Assembly: GCF_008704555.1 (NCBI RefSeq)
Contig: NZ_CP023702.1
Coordinates: 7,238,001 to 7,302,000 of the forward strand
Reading direction: 5' to 3'
DNA from: Streptomyces nitrosporeus
GTDB lineage: Bacteria > Actinomycetota > Actinomycetes > Streptomycetales > Streptomycetaceae
DNA: 64,000 nt
Shown here: piece after piece, positions 42,338-49,591 of the stretch
How the letters are laid out: each line of letters opens with the position of its first letter
How positions within the stretch are numbered: position 1 is the stretch's first letter
Notes under the pieces: model-generated
What the model saw: only the letters and a program-made list of their open reading frames with translations
The model's database searches: none
Told to the model about the DNA's origin: nothing
Program-made: the position numbers and the translations under genes

Positions 42338-43251
42338 GTCCCGGCCCGTGCGACCCCCGCACCGACTCCTACTACGGCCGCCCGGTCGTCAAGGCACCGT
42401 CCTGGGCCCCCCGGGACATCGCCGGGTACTTCTTCCTCGGCGGACTGGCGGGAGCCGGGTCCGTCCTGGCCGCGGGTGCCCAGCTGACCGGCCGCACCAC
42501 GACCGCCCACGCGATGAAGATCTCCTCACTGGCGGCCGTCGGCCTGTCCGCCGCCGCCCTCGTCCACGACCTCGGCAGGCCCTCGCGCTTCCCGCACATG
42601 CTGCGCGTCTTCAAACCGACCTCCCCGATGAGCATGGGGTCCTGGCTGCTGGCCGCCTACGGCCCCGCCGCCGGGGCCGCCGCCGCCGCGGCCGTCACCG
42701 GACGGCTGCCGAGGACGGGGGCGGCGGCCACCGCGGCGGCCGCACTGCTCGGCCCCGCCCTCGCCACCTACACAGCCGTCCTCGCCGCCGACACGGCCGT
42801 ACCTGCCTGGCACGGCGCCCACCGCGAACTGCCCTATCTCTTCGCGGCGTCGGCGACCGCCGCGGCCTCCGGCATGGCGCTAGTGACCGGGCCCCTCGGC
42901 GAGAACGCCCCGGCCCGGTACGCGGCCGTGCTCGCGGCCGTCGCGGACGACACCGCCGTCCGGGCCGCCGAGCGCCGGCTGGGTTCCGTGGCGGTCACCT
43001 ACCGCGACGGGCGGGCCGGGAAGCTGATGCGAGCGGCCCGTGCCCTCACCGCGGCCGGCGCCGCAGGGGCCGTCCTGCTCGGCCACCGCAGCCGCACCGC
43101 CGCCGCCGGTGCCGGACTCGCCCTGCTCGCGGGTTCCGCCTGCACCCGCTTCGGGGTCTTCCACGCCGGAATCGCCTCCGCGCAGGACCCCGCCCACACC
43201 GTCGGCCCGCAGCGCGAGGCCCTGCGGCGCCGCACGGCGCACTCCCAGTGA
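42334..43251 (+). CDS. NrfD/PsrC-like membrane quinone-reducing subunit
   Basis: This 305-residue protein starts by ATGA overlap with the beta gene. It begins with YYGRPVVKAPSWAPRDIAGYFFLGGLAGAG, the NrfD signature. About seven to eight hydrophobic helices follow, with LVHDLGRPSRFPHMLRVFKPTSPMSMGSW conserved. NrfD-type subunits exchange electrons with quinone without haem, in place of the cytochrome b (FdnI) used by E. coli FDH-N. It implies formate oxidation linked to menaquinone. Confidence 0.9.
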   Translation: MSPGPCDPRTDSYYGRPVVKAPSWAPRDIAGYFFLGGLAGAGSVLAAGAQLTGRTTTAHAMKISSLAAVGLSAAALVHDLGRPSRFPHMLRVFKPTSPMSMGSWLLAAYGPAAGAAAAAAVTGRLPRTGAAATAAAALLGPALATYTAVLAADTAVPAWHGAHRELPYLFAASATAAASGMALVTGPLGENAPARYAAVLAAVADDTAVRAAERRLGSVAVTYRDGRAGKLMRAARALTAAGAAGAVLLGHRSRTAAAGAGLALLAGSACTRFGVFHAGIASAQDPAHTVGPQREALRRRTAHSQ

Positions 43252-43263
43252 AAGGAAACCGGT

Positions 43264-43656
43264 GTGAACAACCCCGACACACACGCACAGGAACACCAGG
43301 AGAGCAACGAGGTCGTGGTGGAGGTGACCGGCTGTCCGAAGGAGGACGCGCGGACCGTGTTCGACGCGCTGTGCCGCTCCTTCGCCTCCGACCGGCCCGC
43401 GGACGACGTCCCCGAGGACGCCTCCACGACCCGGCCGACCGTATGGACGGTCACCGTCGACGTGTCCCGGACCGGCCCCGGAGGGGAGCCCGGGCGGCTC
43501 TCCGGACCCGTCACCGCCGAGGTCCAGGGCGGCTACCGGGCCGTGGACCGGCTCCGTCTGGGCCTCGCGGAGTCCTTCGCGGTCAAGGTCGTGGGCACCG
43601 CGTCCGGGGACCAGGAGCAGGAGGTCCGGCTGCGGCTGGAGAACCTCGGCGACTGA
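43264..43656 (+). CDS. Unknown 130-residue protein inside the molybdoenzyme operon
   Basis: GTG 43264 has AAAGGAAA upstream and sits 12 bases after the NrfD gene. The soluble acidic protein shows alternating strands and helices (VVVEVTGCPKEDARTVFDALCRSF, TVWTVTVDVS, VTAEVQGGYRAVDRLRLGLAESFAVKVVG, EVRLRLENL). A flexible Asp/Thr-rich loop follows residue 45. No domain recognised, no Cys cluster and no signal. Its fixed place between two molybdoenzymes suggests an assembly or coupling factor, which is speculative. Confidence 0.75.
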   Translation: MNNPDTHAQEHQESNEVVVEVTGCPKEDARTVFDALCRSFASDRPADDVPEDASTTRPTVWTVTVDVSRTGPGGEPGRLSGPVTAEVQGGYRAVDRLRLGLAESFAVKVVGTASGDQEQEVRLRLENLGD

Positions 43657-43696
43657 CACGCCCCCGTACGAACCGACCCCCGGAAGGCACGCACCG

Positions 43697-44266
43697 ATGG
43701 AAACCCCCCGCACGAAGGGCGGACCGGACGCCGGACAGCCGGCCTCCGACGAACACTCCACCCTCACCCTGTACGTCAACGGCACCGAGCGGACCCTGAC
43801 CCTCGACCACCGCACCACCCTGCTGGACACCCTGCGGGAGCACCTCGGGCTCACCGGCGCCAAGAAGGGCTGCGACCACGGCCAGTGCGGCTCCTGCACC
43901 GTGCTCGTCGACGGCCGCCGCGCCAACAGCTGCCTGCTCCTCGCCGTGGCCCAGGACGGCGCCCGCGTCACCACGGCTGAAGGACTCGCCGACGGCGGCC
44001 GGCCGCACCCCTTGCAGGAGGCGTTCCTCGAACGGGACGCCCTGCAGTGCGGCTACTGCACCCCGGGGCAGATCTGCTCGGCGGCCGGAATGATCACCGA
44101 GGCCGCCGACGGCTTCCCCTCCCACGTCACCCCGCCCGGCGCCCCCGCGGAGGGCGCGCCCGCCGCCCTCGACGCGGACGAGGTCCGCGAACGCATGAGC
44201 GGCAACCTCTGCCGTTGCGGCGCCTATCCCCGCATCGTCGAAGCGATCCTGGACGTGGCCCTGTGA
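43697..44266 (+). CDS. Aldehyde oxidoreductase [2Fe-2S] subunit (PaoA/CoxS-like), no Tat signal
   Basis: This is a 189-residue protein. The plant-type ferredoxin cluster is CDHGQCGSC with a later Cys (RRANSC), and the helical C-terminal cluster is CGYCTPGQICSA with CRCG. The N-terminus is a short hydrophilic tail, not the Tat peptide of E. coli PaoA (YagT), so the enzyme should stay in the cytoplasm. The next gene overlaps by four bases (GTGA). Confidence 0.92.
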   Translation: METPRTKGGPDAGQPASDEHSTLTLYVNGTERTLTLDHRTTLLDTLREHLGLTGAKKGCDHGQCGSCTVLVDGRRANSCLLLAVAQDGARVTTAEGLADGGRPHPLQEAFLERDALQCGYCTPGQICSAAGMITEAADGFPSHVTPPGAPAEGAPAALDADEVRERMSGNLCRCGAYPRIVEAILDVAL

Positions 44267-45261
44267 AACCCTTCGCCTACCTCAGGCCCGGCTCCGTCGC
44301 GGACGCCGTCCGGGCGAGCACCGACCACCCCGGGGCGCGGTTCCTGGGCGGCGGCACCAACCTCGTCGACCTGATGAAGCTCGGCGTGGAGACCCCCGGC
44401 CTCCTCATCGACGTCAGCAGGCTCCCACTGGACCGGGTGACCCCCACACCGCAGGGCGGCCTCCTGATCGGCGCGACCGTACGCAACAGCGATCTGGCCG
44501 CCCACCCCGCCGTGCGCGGCGGCTACCCGGTGCTCTCGCAGGCCCTGCTGGCCGGCGCCTCCGGACAACTGCGCAACAGCGCCACCACCGGCGGGAACCT
44601 GCTCCAGCGCACCCGCTGCACGTACTTCCAGGACACCTCCAAACCCTGCAACAAACGGCTCCCGGGCTCGGGCTGCCCGGCCCGCGAGGGCGTCCACCGC
44701 GACCTCGCCGTACTCGGCCACTCGCCCGCGTGCGTGGCGACCCACCCCTCCGACATGGCCGTCGCGCTGGCCGCCCTCGACGCCACCGTGCGGGTGCACG
44801 GCCCGGAGGGCGAACGCACCGTACCGGTCACCGGCCTCCACCGGCTGCCCGGCGACAGCCCCGAACGGGACACCGTCCTGGAACCCGGCGAACTGATCAC
44901 CGGCGTCGAGCTGCCGCCGCCCCCCGACGGAGCCCTCTCGCTGTACCGCAAGGCCCGCGACCGCGCCTCGTACGCCTTCGCCCTGGCGTCCGTCGCCGCC
45001 GTCCTCACCGTCCGCGACGGCCGGATCGGCCACGCGTCCCTCGCCTACGGAGGGCTCGCCCACCGGCCGTGGCGGGCACACGCCGCGGAGGACGTACTGC
45101 GCGGCGCACCCGCGACCGAGGACACCTTCGCACGGGCGGCGGACGCCGGGCTCGCCGCCGCCGAACCCCTGCGCGACAACGGCTTCAAGGTCACCCTCGC
45201 CCGCAACCTGACGGCCGGGGCCCTGGCCGAGCTCACCGCACGGGCGGCGTCCGCCCCCTGA
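44263..45261 (+). CDS. Aldehyde oxidoreductase FAD subunit (PaoB-like, with [4Fe-4S])
   Basis: This 332-residue FAD-binding subunit of the xanthine-oxidase family has FLGGGTNLVDLMKLG at the N-terminus and GGNLLQRTRCTYF. The four-cysteine insertion (RCTYFQDTSKPCNKR, then GSGCPAREG) is the site of the extra [4Fe-4S] cluster known in PaoB- and HCR-type subunits. GTG start by overlap. It takes electrons from the iron-sulfur subunit. Confidence 0.92.
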   Translation: MKPFAYLRPGSVADAVRASTDHPGARFLGGGTNLVDLMKLGVETPGLLIDVSRLPLDRVTPTPQGGLLIGATVRNSDLAAHPAVRGGYPVLSQALLAGASGQLRNSATTGGNLLQRTRCTYFQDTSKPCNKRLPGSGCPAREGVHRDLAVLGHSPACVATHPSDMAVALAALDATVRVHGPEGERTVPVTGLHRLPGDSPERDTVLEPGELITGVELPPPPDGALSLYRKARDRASYAFALASVAAVLTVRDGRIGHASLAYGGLAHRPWRAHAAEDVLRGAPATEDTFARAADAGLAAAEPLRDNGFKVTLARNLTAGALAELTARAASAP

Positions 45262-45296
45262 GCGCGGCCCGCCCCCACGAACCGAGGACCACCGCC

Positions 45297-47393
45297 ATGA
45301 GCCACACCCCCCAGCCGCTGGGCGCCCCCCTCGTCCGCCGGGAGGGCCGGGAGAAGGTCACCGGCACCGCCCGTTACGCCGCGGAGCACCACCCGCCCGG
45401 CCTCCTGTACGGCTGGATCGTCCCCGCGACCGTCCCGAGCGGCCGCGTCACCGCCATCCGCACCTCCCGCGCCCTCGCCCTGCCCGGCGTGCACACCGTG
45501 CTCACCCACGAGAACGCGCCACGGCTCGGACAGGCCGACGACCCGGTGCTCCGCGTCCTCCAGGACGCCCGGGTCCCGCACCGGGGCTGGCCCGTCGCCC
45601 TGGTCGTCGCCGGGACCCTGGAAGCGGCCAGGGCCGGGGCCGACGCCGTCCACGTCACCTACGGGACCTCCCCGCACGACGTCGTGCTCACCGGAGACCA
45701 CCCGGGCCTGTACACACCCGAGAAGGCCAACGGCGGCTACCCGGCGGTCCGGACGCGCGGTGACGCGGAGGCGGCCCTCGCCGCCGCGCCCGTCGGCATC
45801 GACGCCACGTACACACTCGGCGCCCTGCACAACCACCCGATGGAACCGCACGCCTCGACCGCCCGGTGGGACGACGGGCACCTGACGGTCCACGACTCCA
45901 GCCAGGGTTCCACCACGGTCCGCGACAGCCTCTGCCAGGCATTCGGGCTCGGGGAGGACCACGTCACCGTGGTCTCCGAACACGTCGGCGGCGGGTTCGG
46001 CTCCAAGGGCACCCCCCGCCCGCAGGTGGTCCTCGCCGTCATGGCGGCCCGCCACACCGGCCGGCCCGTCCAGGTCTCCGTACCCCGGCGGCACATGGCG
46101 GCACTGGTCGGACACCGCGCGCCGACCGTGCAGCGCGTCCGCCTCGGAGCCGACCGCGACGGAGTGCTCCGCGCCGTCTCCCACGAGATCGCCACCCACA
46201 CCTCGCGGATCAAGGAGTTCGTCGAACAGGCCGCCGTCCCGGCCCGCGTCATGTACGCCTCGCCCCACAGCCGCACCGTCCACCGGGTGGCCCCGCTCGA
46301 CGTCCCCAGCCCCTCCTGGATGCGCGCCCCGGGCGAATGCCCCGGGATGTACGCCCTGGAATCGGCCATGGACGAACTGGCCTGCGCCCTGGGGACGGAC
46401 CCCGTCGAACTGCGGCTGCGCAACGAACCGGTGGCCGAACCCGACAGCGGACGCCCCTTCAGCAGCCGGGGCCTGGCCGCCTGCCTCACCGAGGGCGCCC
46501 GGCGCTTCGGCTGGTACGACAGGGACCCGCGCCCCGCCGTCCGCCAGGAGGGCGGGCAGCTGATCGGCACCGGCGTCGCCTCGGCCACCTACCCGGTGCT
46601 CCTGTCGCCCTCCACCGCCTCCGTGCACGCCGCGCCCGACGGTTCGTACACCGTCCGGGTGAACGCCACCGACATCGGTACCGGCGCCCGGACCGTGCTC
46701 GCCCAGATCGCGGCCGCGGCGCTGGAGACGGACCAGGAGAAGGTGACGGTCGAGATCGGCAGCAGCGACCTGCCCGCGGGCTCCGTCGCCGGCGGCTCCT
46801 CCGGTACGGCCTCCTGGGGGACGGCCGTGCACAAGGCGGCCACCGCCCTGGTGCGGCGACTGGCGGAACACGGCGGCACCGTACCGCCCGGAGGCATCAC
46901 CGCCACCGCCGGCACCGAGGAGGAGGCGGGCCGGGAGCAGCCGTACGCCCAGCACGCCTTCGGCGCCCACTTCGCGGAGGTGGCGGTCGACTCCCTCACC
47001 GGCGAGGTACGGGTGCGCCGGATGCTCGGGGTGTTCGCCGCCGGGCGCATCCTCAACGCCCGGACCGCGCGCTCCCAGTTCATCGGGGGCATGGTCATGG
47101 GGCTCGGCATGGCCCTCACCGAAGGCAGCACCATGGACCCCGGATTCGGCGACTTCGCCGAGCGGGACCTCGCCTCCTACCACATCCCGACCTGCGCCGA
47201 CGTGACGGACCTGGAGGCGCACTGGATCGAGGAGGACGACCCCCACCTCAACCCCATGGGCAGCAAGGGCATCGGAGAGATCGGCATCGTCGGCTCCGCG
47301 GCGGCCGTCGGCAACGCCGTCCGGCACGCCACCGGCGCCCGGCTGCGCTCTCTGCCGATCACCCCGGACACCCTGCTGCCCTATCTGCCGTGA
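45297..47393 (+). CDS. Aldehyde oxidoreductase molybdenum subunit (PaoC-like)
   Basis: This is a 698-residue large subunit of the xanthine-oxidase family. Cofactor loop GGGFGSKGT, substrate-region RAPGECPGMYALE, late SSGTASWGT and the catalytic Glu in GSKGIGEIGIVG are present. Size and order match PaoC (YagR). The enzyme oxidises aldehydes with water as oxygen donor. Cofactor maturation genes (PaoD/XdhC-like) are not in the window. Confidence 0.93.
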   Translation: MSHTPQPLGAPLVRREGREKVTGTARYAAEHHPPGLLYGWIVPATVPSGRVTAIRTSRALALPGVHTVLTHENAPRLGQADDPVLRVLQDARVPHRGWPVALVVAGTLEAARAGADAVHVTYGTSPHDVVLTGDHPGLYTPEKANGGYPAVRTRGDAEAALAAAPVGIDATYTLGALHNHPMEPHASTARWDDGHLTVHDSSQGSTTVRDSLCQAFGLGEDHVTVVSEHVGGGFGSKGTPRPQVVLAVMAARHTGRPVQVSVPRRHMAALVGHRAPTVQRVRLGADRDGVLRAVSHEIATHTSRIKEFVEQAAVPARVMYASPHSRTVHRVAPLDVPSPSWMRAPGECPGMYALESAMDELACALGTDPVELRLRNEPVAEPDSGRPFSSRGLAACLTEGARRFGWYDRDPRPAVRQEGGQLIGTGVASATYPVLLSPSTASVHAAPDGSYTVRVNATDIGTGARTVLAQIAAAALETDQEKVTVEIGSSDLPAGSVAGGSSGTASWGTAVHKAATALVRRLAEHGGTVPPGGITATAGTEEEAGREQPYAQHAFGAHFAEVAVDSLTGEVRVRRMLGVFAAGRILNARTARSQFIGGMVMGLGMALTEGSTMDPGFGDFAERDLASYHIPTCADVTDLEAHWIEEDDPHLNPMGSKGIGEIGIVGSAAAVGNAVRHATGARLRSLPITPDTLLPYLP

Positions 47394-47412
47394 CCGGCGG
47401 CCCGGCGCCCAG

Positions 47413-47426
47413 CGGTTGCGCAACCG
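47413..47426. promoter_or_regulatory. 14-bp perfect palindrome CGGTTGCGCAACCG
   Basis: Directly after the PaoC-like gene. A second, 7-bp inverted repeat (GGGTCAC / GTGACCC, 47435-47456) follows. Either may end the molybdoenzyme transcript or serve as operators for the next gene. The two cannot be told apart by eye. Confidence 0.5.
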
Positions 47427-47543
47427 GCCCCCTCGGGTCACCCTGATGAGTGACCCAGAAGTGATCATTGCTCACACTTCGTGTTCGGGGGTCGTTGGTT
47501 CAACGAGGTGAAGAGTGGGCCCTCGCGGTGAGGAGCCTCGACG

Positions 47544-48005
47544 ATGACCGATCCACTCGACCGGCGTTACCAGGTCGAACTGCAGGTGTCGGCGGAGCGT
47601 GTTCCGCAGCTGCGGCGCATCGTCGCCGCGCATCTGCGCCACTGGAGTCTCGAACCGCACGTCCGGCCGGTGTGCCGGGCCGCGGAGGAACTCCTGACGA
47701 ACGTCCGGCGGCACGTCGGCGAGACCAGCCGGTGTGTCGTCGAACTCCGCTGGACCGGCCGCCACCTGACGGTGTCCGTGGCCGACGACGACGCCCGCAT
47801 GCCCCGGCTGCTCGACGGCGGTGGCGGCGGCCTCAGCCGCGTCATGGCCCTGAGCGACAGCTGGGGCACCTGCCGTACCCCCGACGGCAAGGTCGTGTGG
47901 TTCACGCGCTACGCCGAGGCTCCGCGCACCACCGGCCTCCTGCCGCGTACGCCGCTCCCCGGCGGCCTGACGGCCCGGAGCCGGCCCCTCGCAGAACTCG
48001 TGTGA
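47544..48005 (+). CDS. Anti-sigma/RsbW-type ATP-binding protein
   Basis: This is a 153-residue HATPase_c domain protein. The N-box is AAEELLTNVRRHVG (Glu and Asn present), the G1-like segment is SVADDDARMPRLL, and a Gly-rich lid (GGGGGLSRVMALSDSWG) follows. Streptomyces encode dozens of such single-domain kinases, which phosphorylate STAS anti-anti-sigma factors or bind sigma factors. No STAS gene is adjacent. ATG 47544 has a GAGGAG-type site about 20 bases upstream, and the spacing is loose. Confidence 0.88.
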   Translation: MTDPLDRRYQVELQVSAERVPQLRRIVAAHLRHWSLEPHVRPVCRAAEELLTNVRRHVGETSRCVVELRWTGRHLTVSVADDDARMPRLLDGGGGGLSRVMALSDSWGTCRTPDGKVVWFTRYAEAPRTTGLLPRTPLPGGLTARSRPLAELV

Positions 48006-48142
48006 CCCCCGCCCGGCCGACGCGGACGGCGTGCCACGGCACGCATGATCCGCACCGGCCGGGTACATGTGCGGCACGGGCCGCGTCGCAGGGCACCGGG
48101 TGGCGCGGCACGGCCGAGGAACCGACACGAAGGAGAGGCGCC

Positions 48143-49546
48143 ATGCCCATCGCGACGGTCAACCCCGCGAACGGGGAAACGCTCAGGACGTTCGACGCGC
48201 TGGACGAACAGGAGATCGACCGGAGGATCTCCGCGGCGCACCGGGCGTTCCGCGTCCACCGCACCACCGGCTTCGCCGAACGGGCCCGTCTGCTGAACCG
48301 GGCCGCCGACCTCCTCGACGAGGACCGCGAGGACATCGCCCGCACCATGACCCTGGAGATGGGCAAGCCCCTCGGGGCCGCCCGCGCGGAGGCCGCCAAG
48401 TGCGCCAAGGCGATGCGCTGGTACGCGGCCCACGCGGAGCACCTGCTCGCCGACGAGTACCCCGACGAGGCGGACGTGAAGGACTCCGGGGCGGCCCGGG
48501 CCTGTGTGCGCTACCGCCCGCTGGGCCCCGTCCTGGCCGTGATGCCGTGGAACTTCCCGCTCTGGCAGGTGATGCGGTTCGCCGCCCCCGCGCTCATGGC
48601 CGGCAACACCGGCCTGCTCAAACACGCCTCGAACGTCCCGCAGACCGCCCTGTACCTGGAGGACCTGTTCAGCAGGGCCGGCTACCCCGAGGGATGCTTC
48701 CAGACGCTGCTGATCGGATCGGGAGCGGTCGAGGCGGTGCTGCGGGACCCCAGGGTCGTCGCGGCGACCCTCACCGGCAGCGAGCCCGCCGGCCGCTCGG
48801 TCGCCTCCGTCGCCGGTGACGAGATCAAGAAGACCGTCCTCGAACTCGGCGGCAGCGACCCCTTCCTCGTCCTGCCGTCCGCCGACGTCGCCGGGGCGGC
48901 CAGGACCGCCGTGACCGCGCGCACGCAGAACAACGGACAGTCCTGCATCGCGGCCAAACGGTTCATCGTCCACACCGACGTGTACGACGAGTTCGCCGAA
49001 CGGTTCACCGCCGGCATGCGCGCGCTGACCGTCGGCGACCCGATGGAGGACTCCACCGAGGTGGGCCCGCTCTCCAGCGAACGAGGCCGCGCCGACCTGG
49101 AGGAACTGGTCGACGACGCCGTCCGCCGGGGCGCCACGGTGCTCTGCGGGGGCGGCCGCCCCGAGCACCTGGACGGGGGACTCGAACGCGGCTGGTTCTA
49201 CACGCCGACCGTCCTCACCGGCATCACCCCCGCCATGCGCATCCACCGCGAGGAGACGTTCGGACCGGTCGCGACGCTCTACCGCGTCACCGGCCTGGAC
49301 GAGGCGGTGGAGCTCGCCAACGACACCTCCTTCGGCCTCAGTTCCAACGTCTGGACCCGCGACGAGGAGGAGATGGACCGCTGCGTACGCGACCTGGAGG
49401 CGGGCGGGGTCTTCTTCAACGGCATGACCGCGTCCCACCCCGCCCTGCCGTTCGGCGGTGTGAAGCGCTCCGGCTACGGGCGCGAACTGGCGGACCACGG
49501 CATCCGCGAGTTCTGCAACACCACCACCGTCTGGTACGGCCCCTAG
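48143..49546 (+). CDS. NAD(P)-dependent (succinate-semialdehyde-type) aldehyde dehydrogenase
   Basis: This is a 467-residue ALDH. The catalytic Cys is in NNGQSCIAAKRF, general-base Glu in VLELGGSDPF and the EETFGPV motif is near residue 370; the N-terminus (ATVNPANGE) is of the GabD2/SSADH type. The AAGGAGAGG ribosome site is strong. It ends 45 bases before the phosphoketolase gene, so the two may be co-transcribed; together they handle aldehydes and acetyl-phosphate. Confidence 0.92.
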   Translation: MPIATVNPANGETLRTFDALDEQEIDRRISAAHRAFRVHRTTGFAERARLLNRAADLLDEDREDIARTMTLEMGKPLGAARAEAAKCAKAMRWYAAHAEHLLADEYPDEADVKDSGAARACVRYRPLGPVLAVMPWNFPLWQVMRFAAPALMAGNTGLLKHASNVPQTALYLEDLFSRAGYPEGCFQTLLIGSGAVEAVLRDPRVVAATLTGSEPAGRSVASVAGDEIKKTVLELGGSDPFLVLPSADVAGAARTAVTARTQNNGQSCIAAKRFIVHTDVYDEFAERFTAGMRALTVGDPMEDSTEVGPLSSERGRADLEELVDDAVRRGATVLCGGGRPEHLDGGLERGWFYTPTVLTGITPAMRIHREETFGPVATLYRVTGLDEAVELANDTSFGLSSNVWTRDEEEMDRCVRDLEAGGVFFNGMTASHPALPFGGVKRSGYGRELADHGIREFCNTTTVWYGP

Positions 49547-49591
49547 AGGTCCGAATCCCCCTTTCCCGGCCGGACCTCCGAGGAGACGCCC

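Noticed and set aside
45045..47468. 807-codon minus-strand frame opposite the PaoC-like gene
   Set aside because: Same shadow effect; composition dominated by Gly, Arg and Val and no ribosome site.
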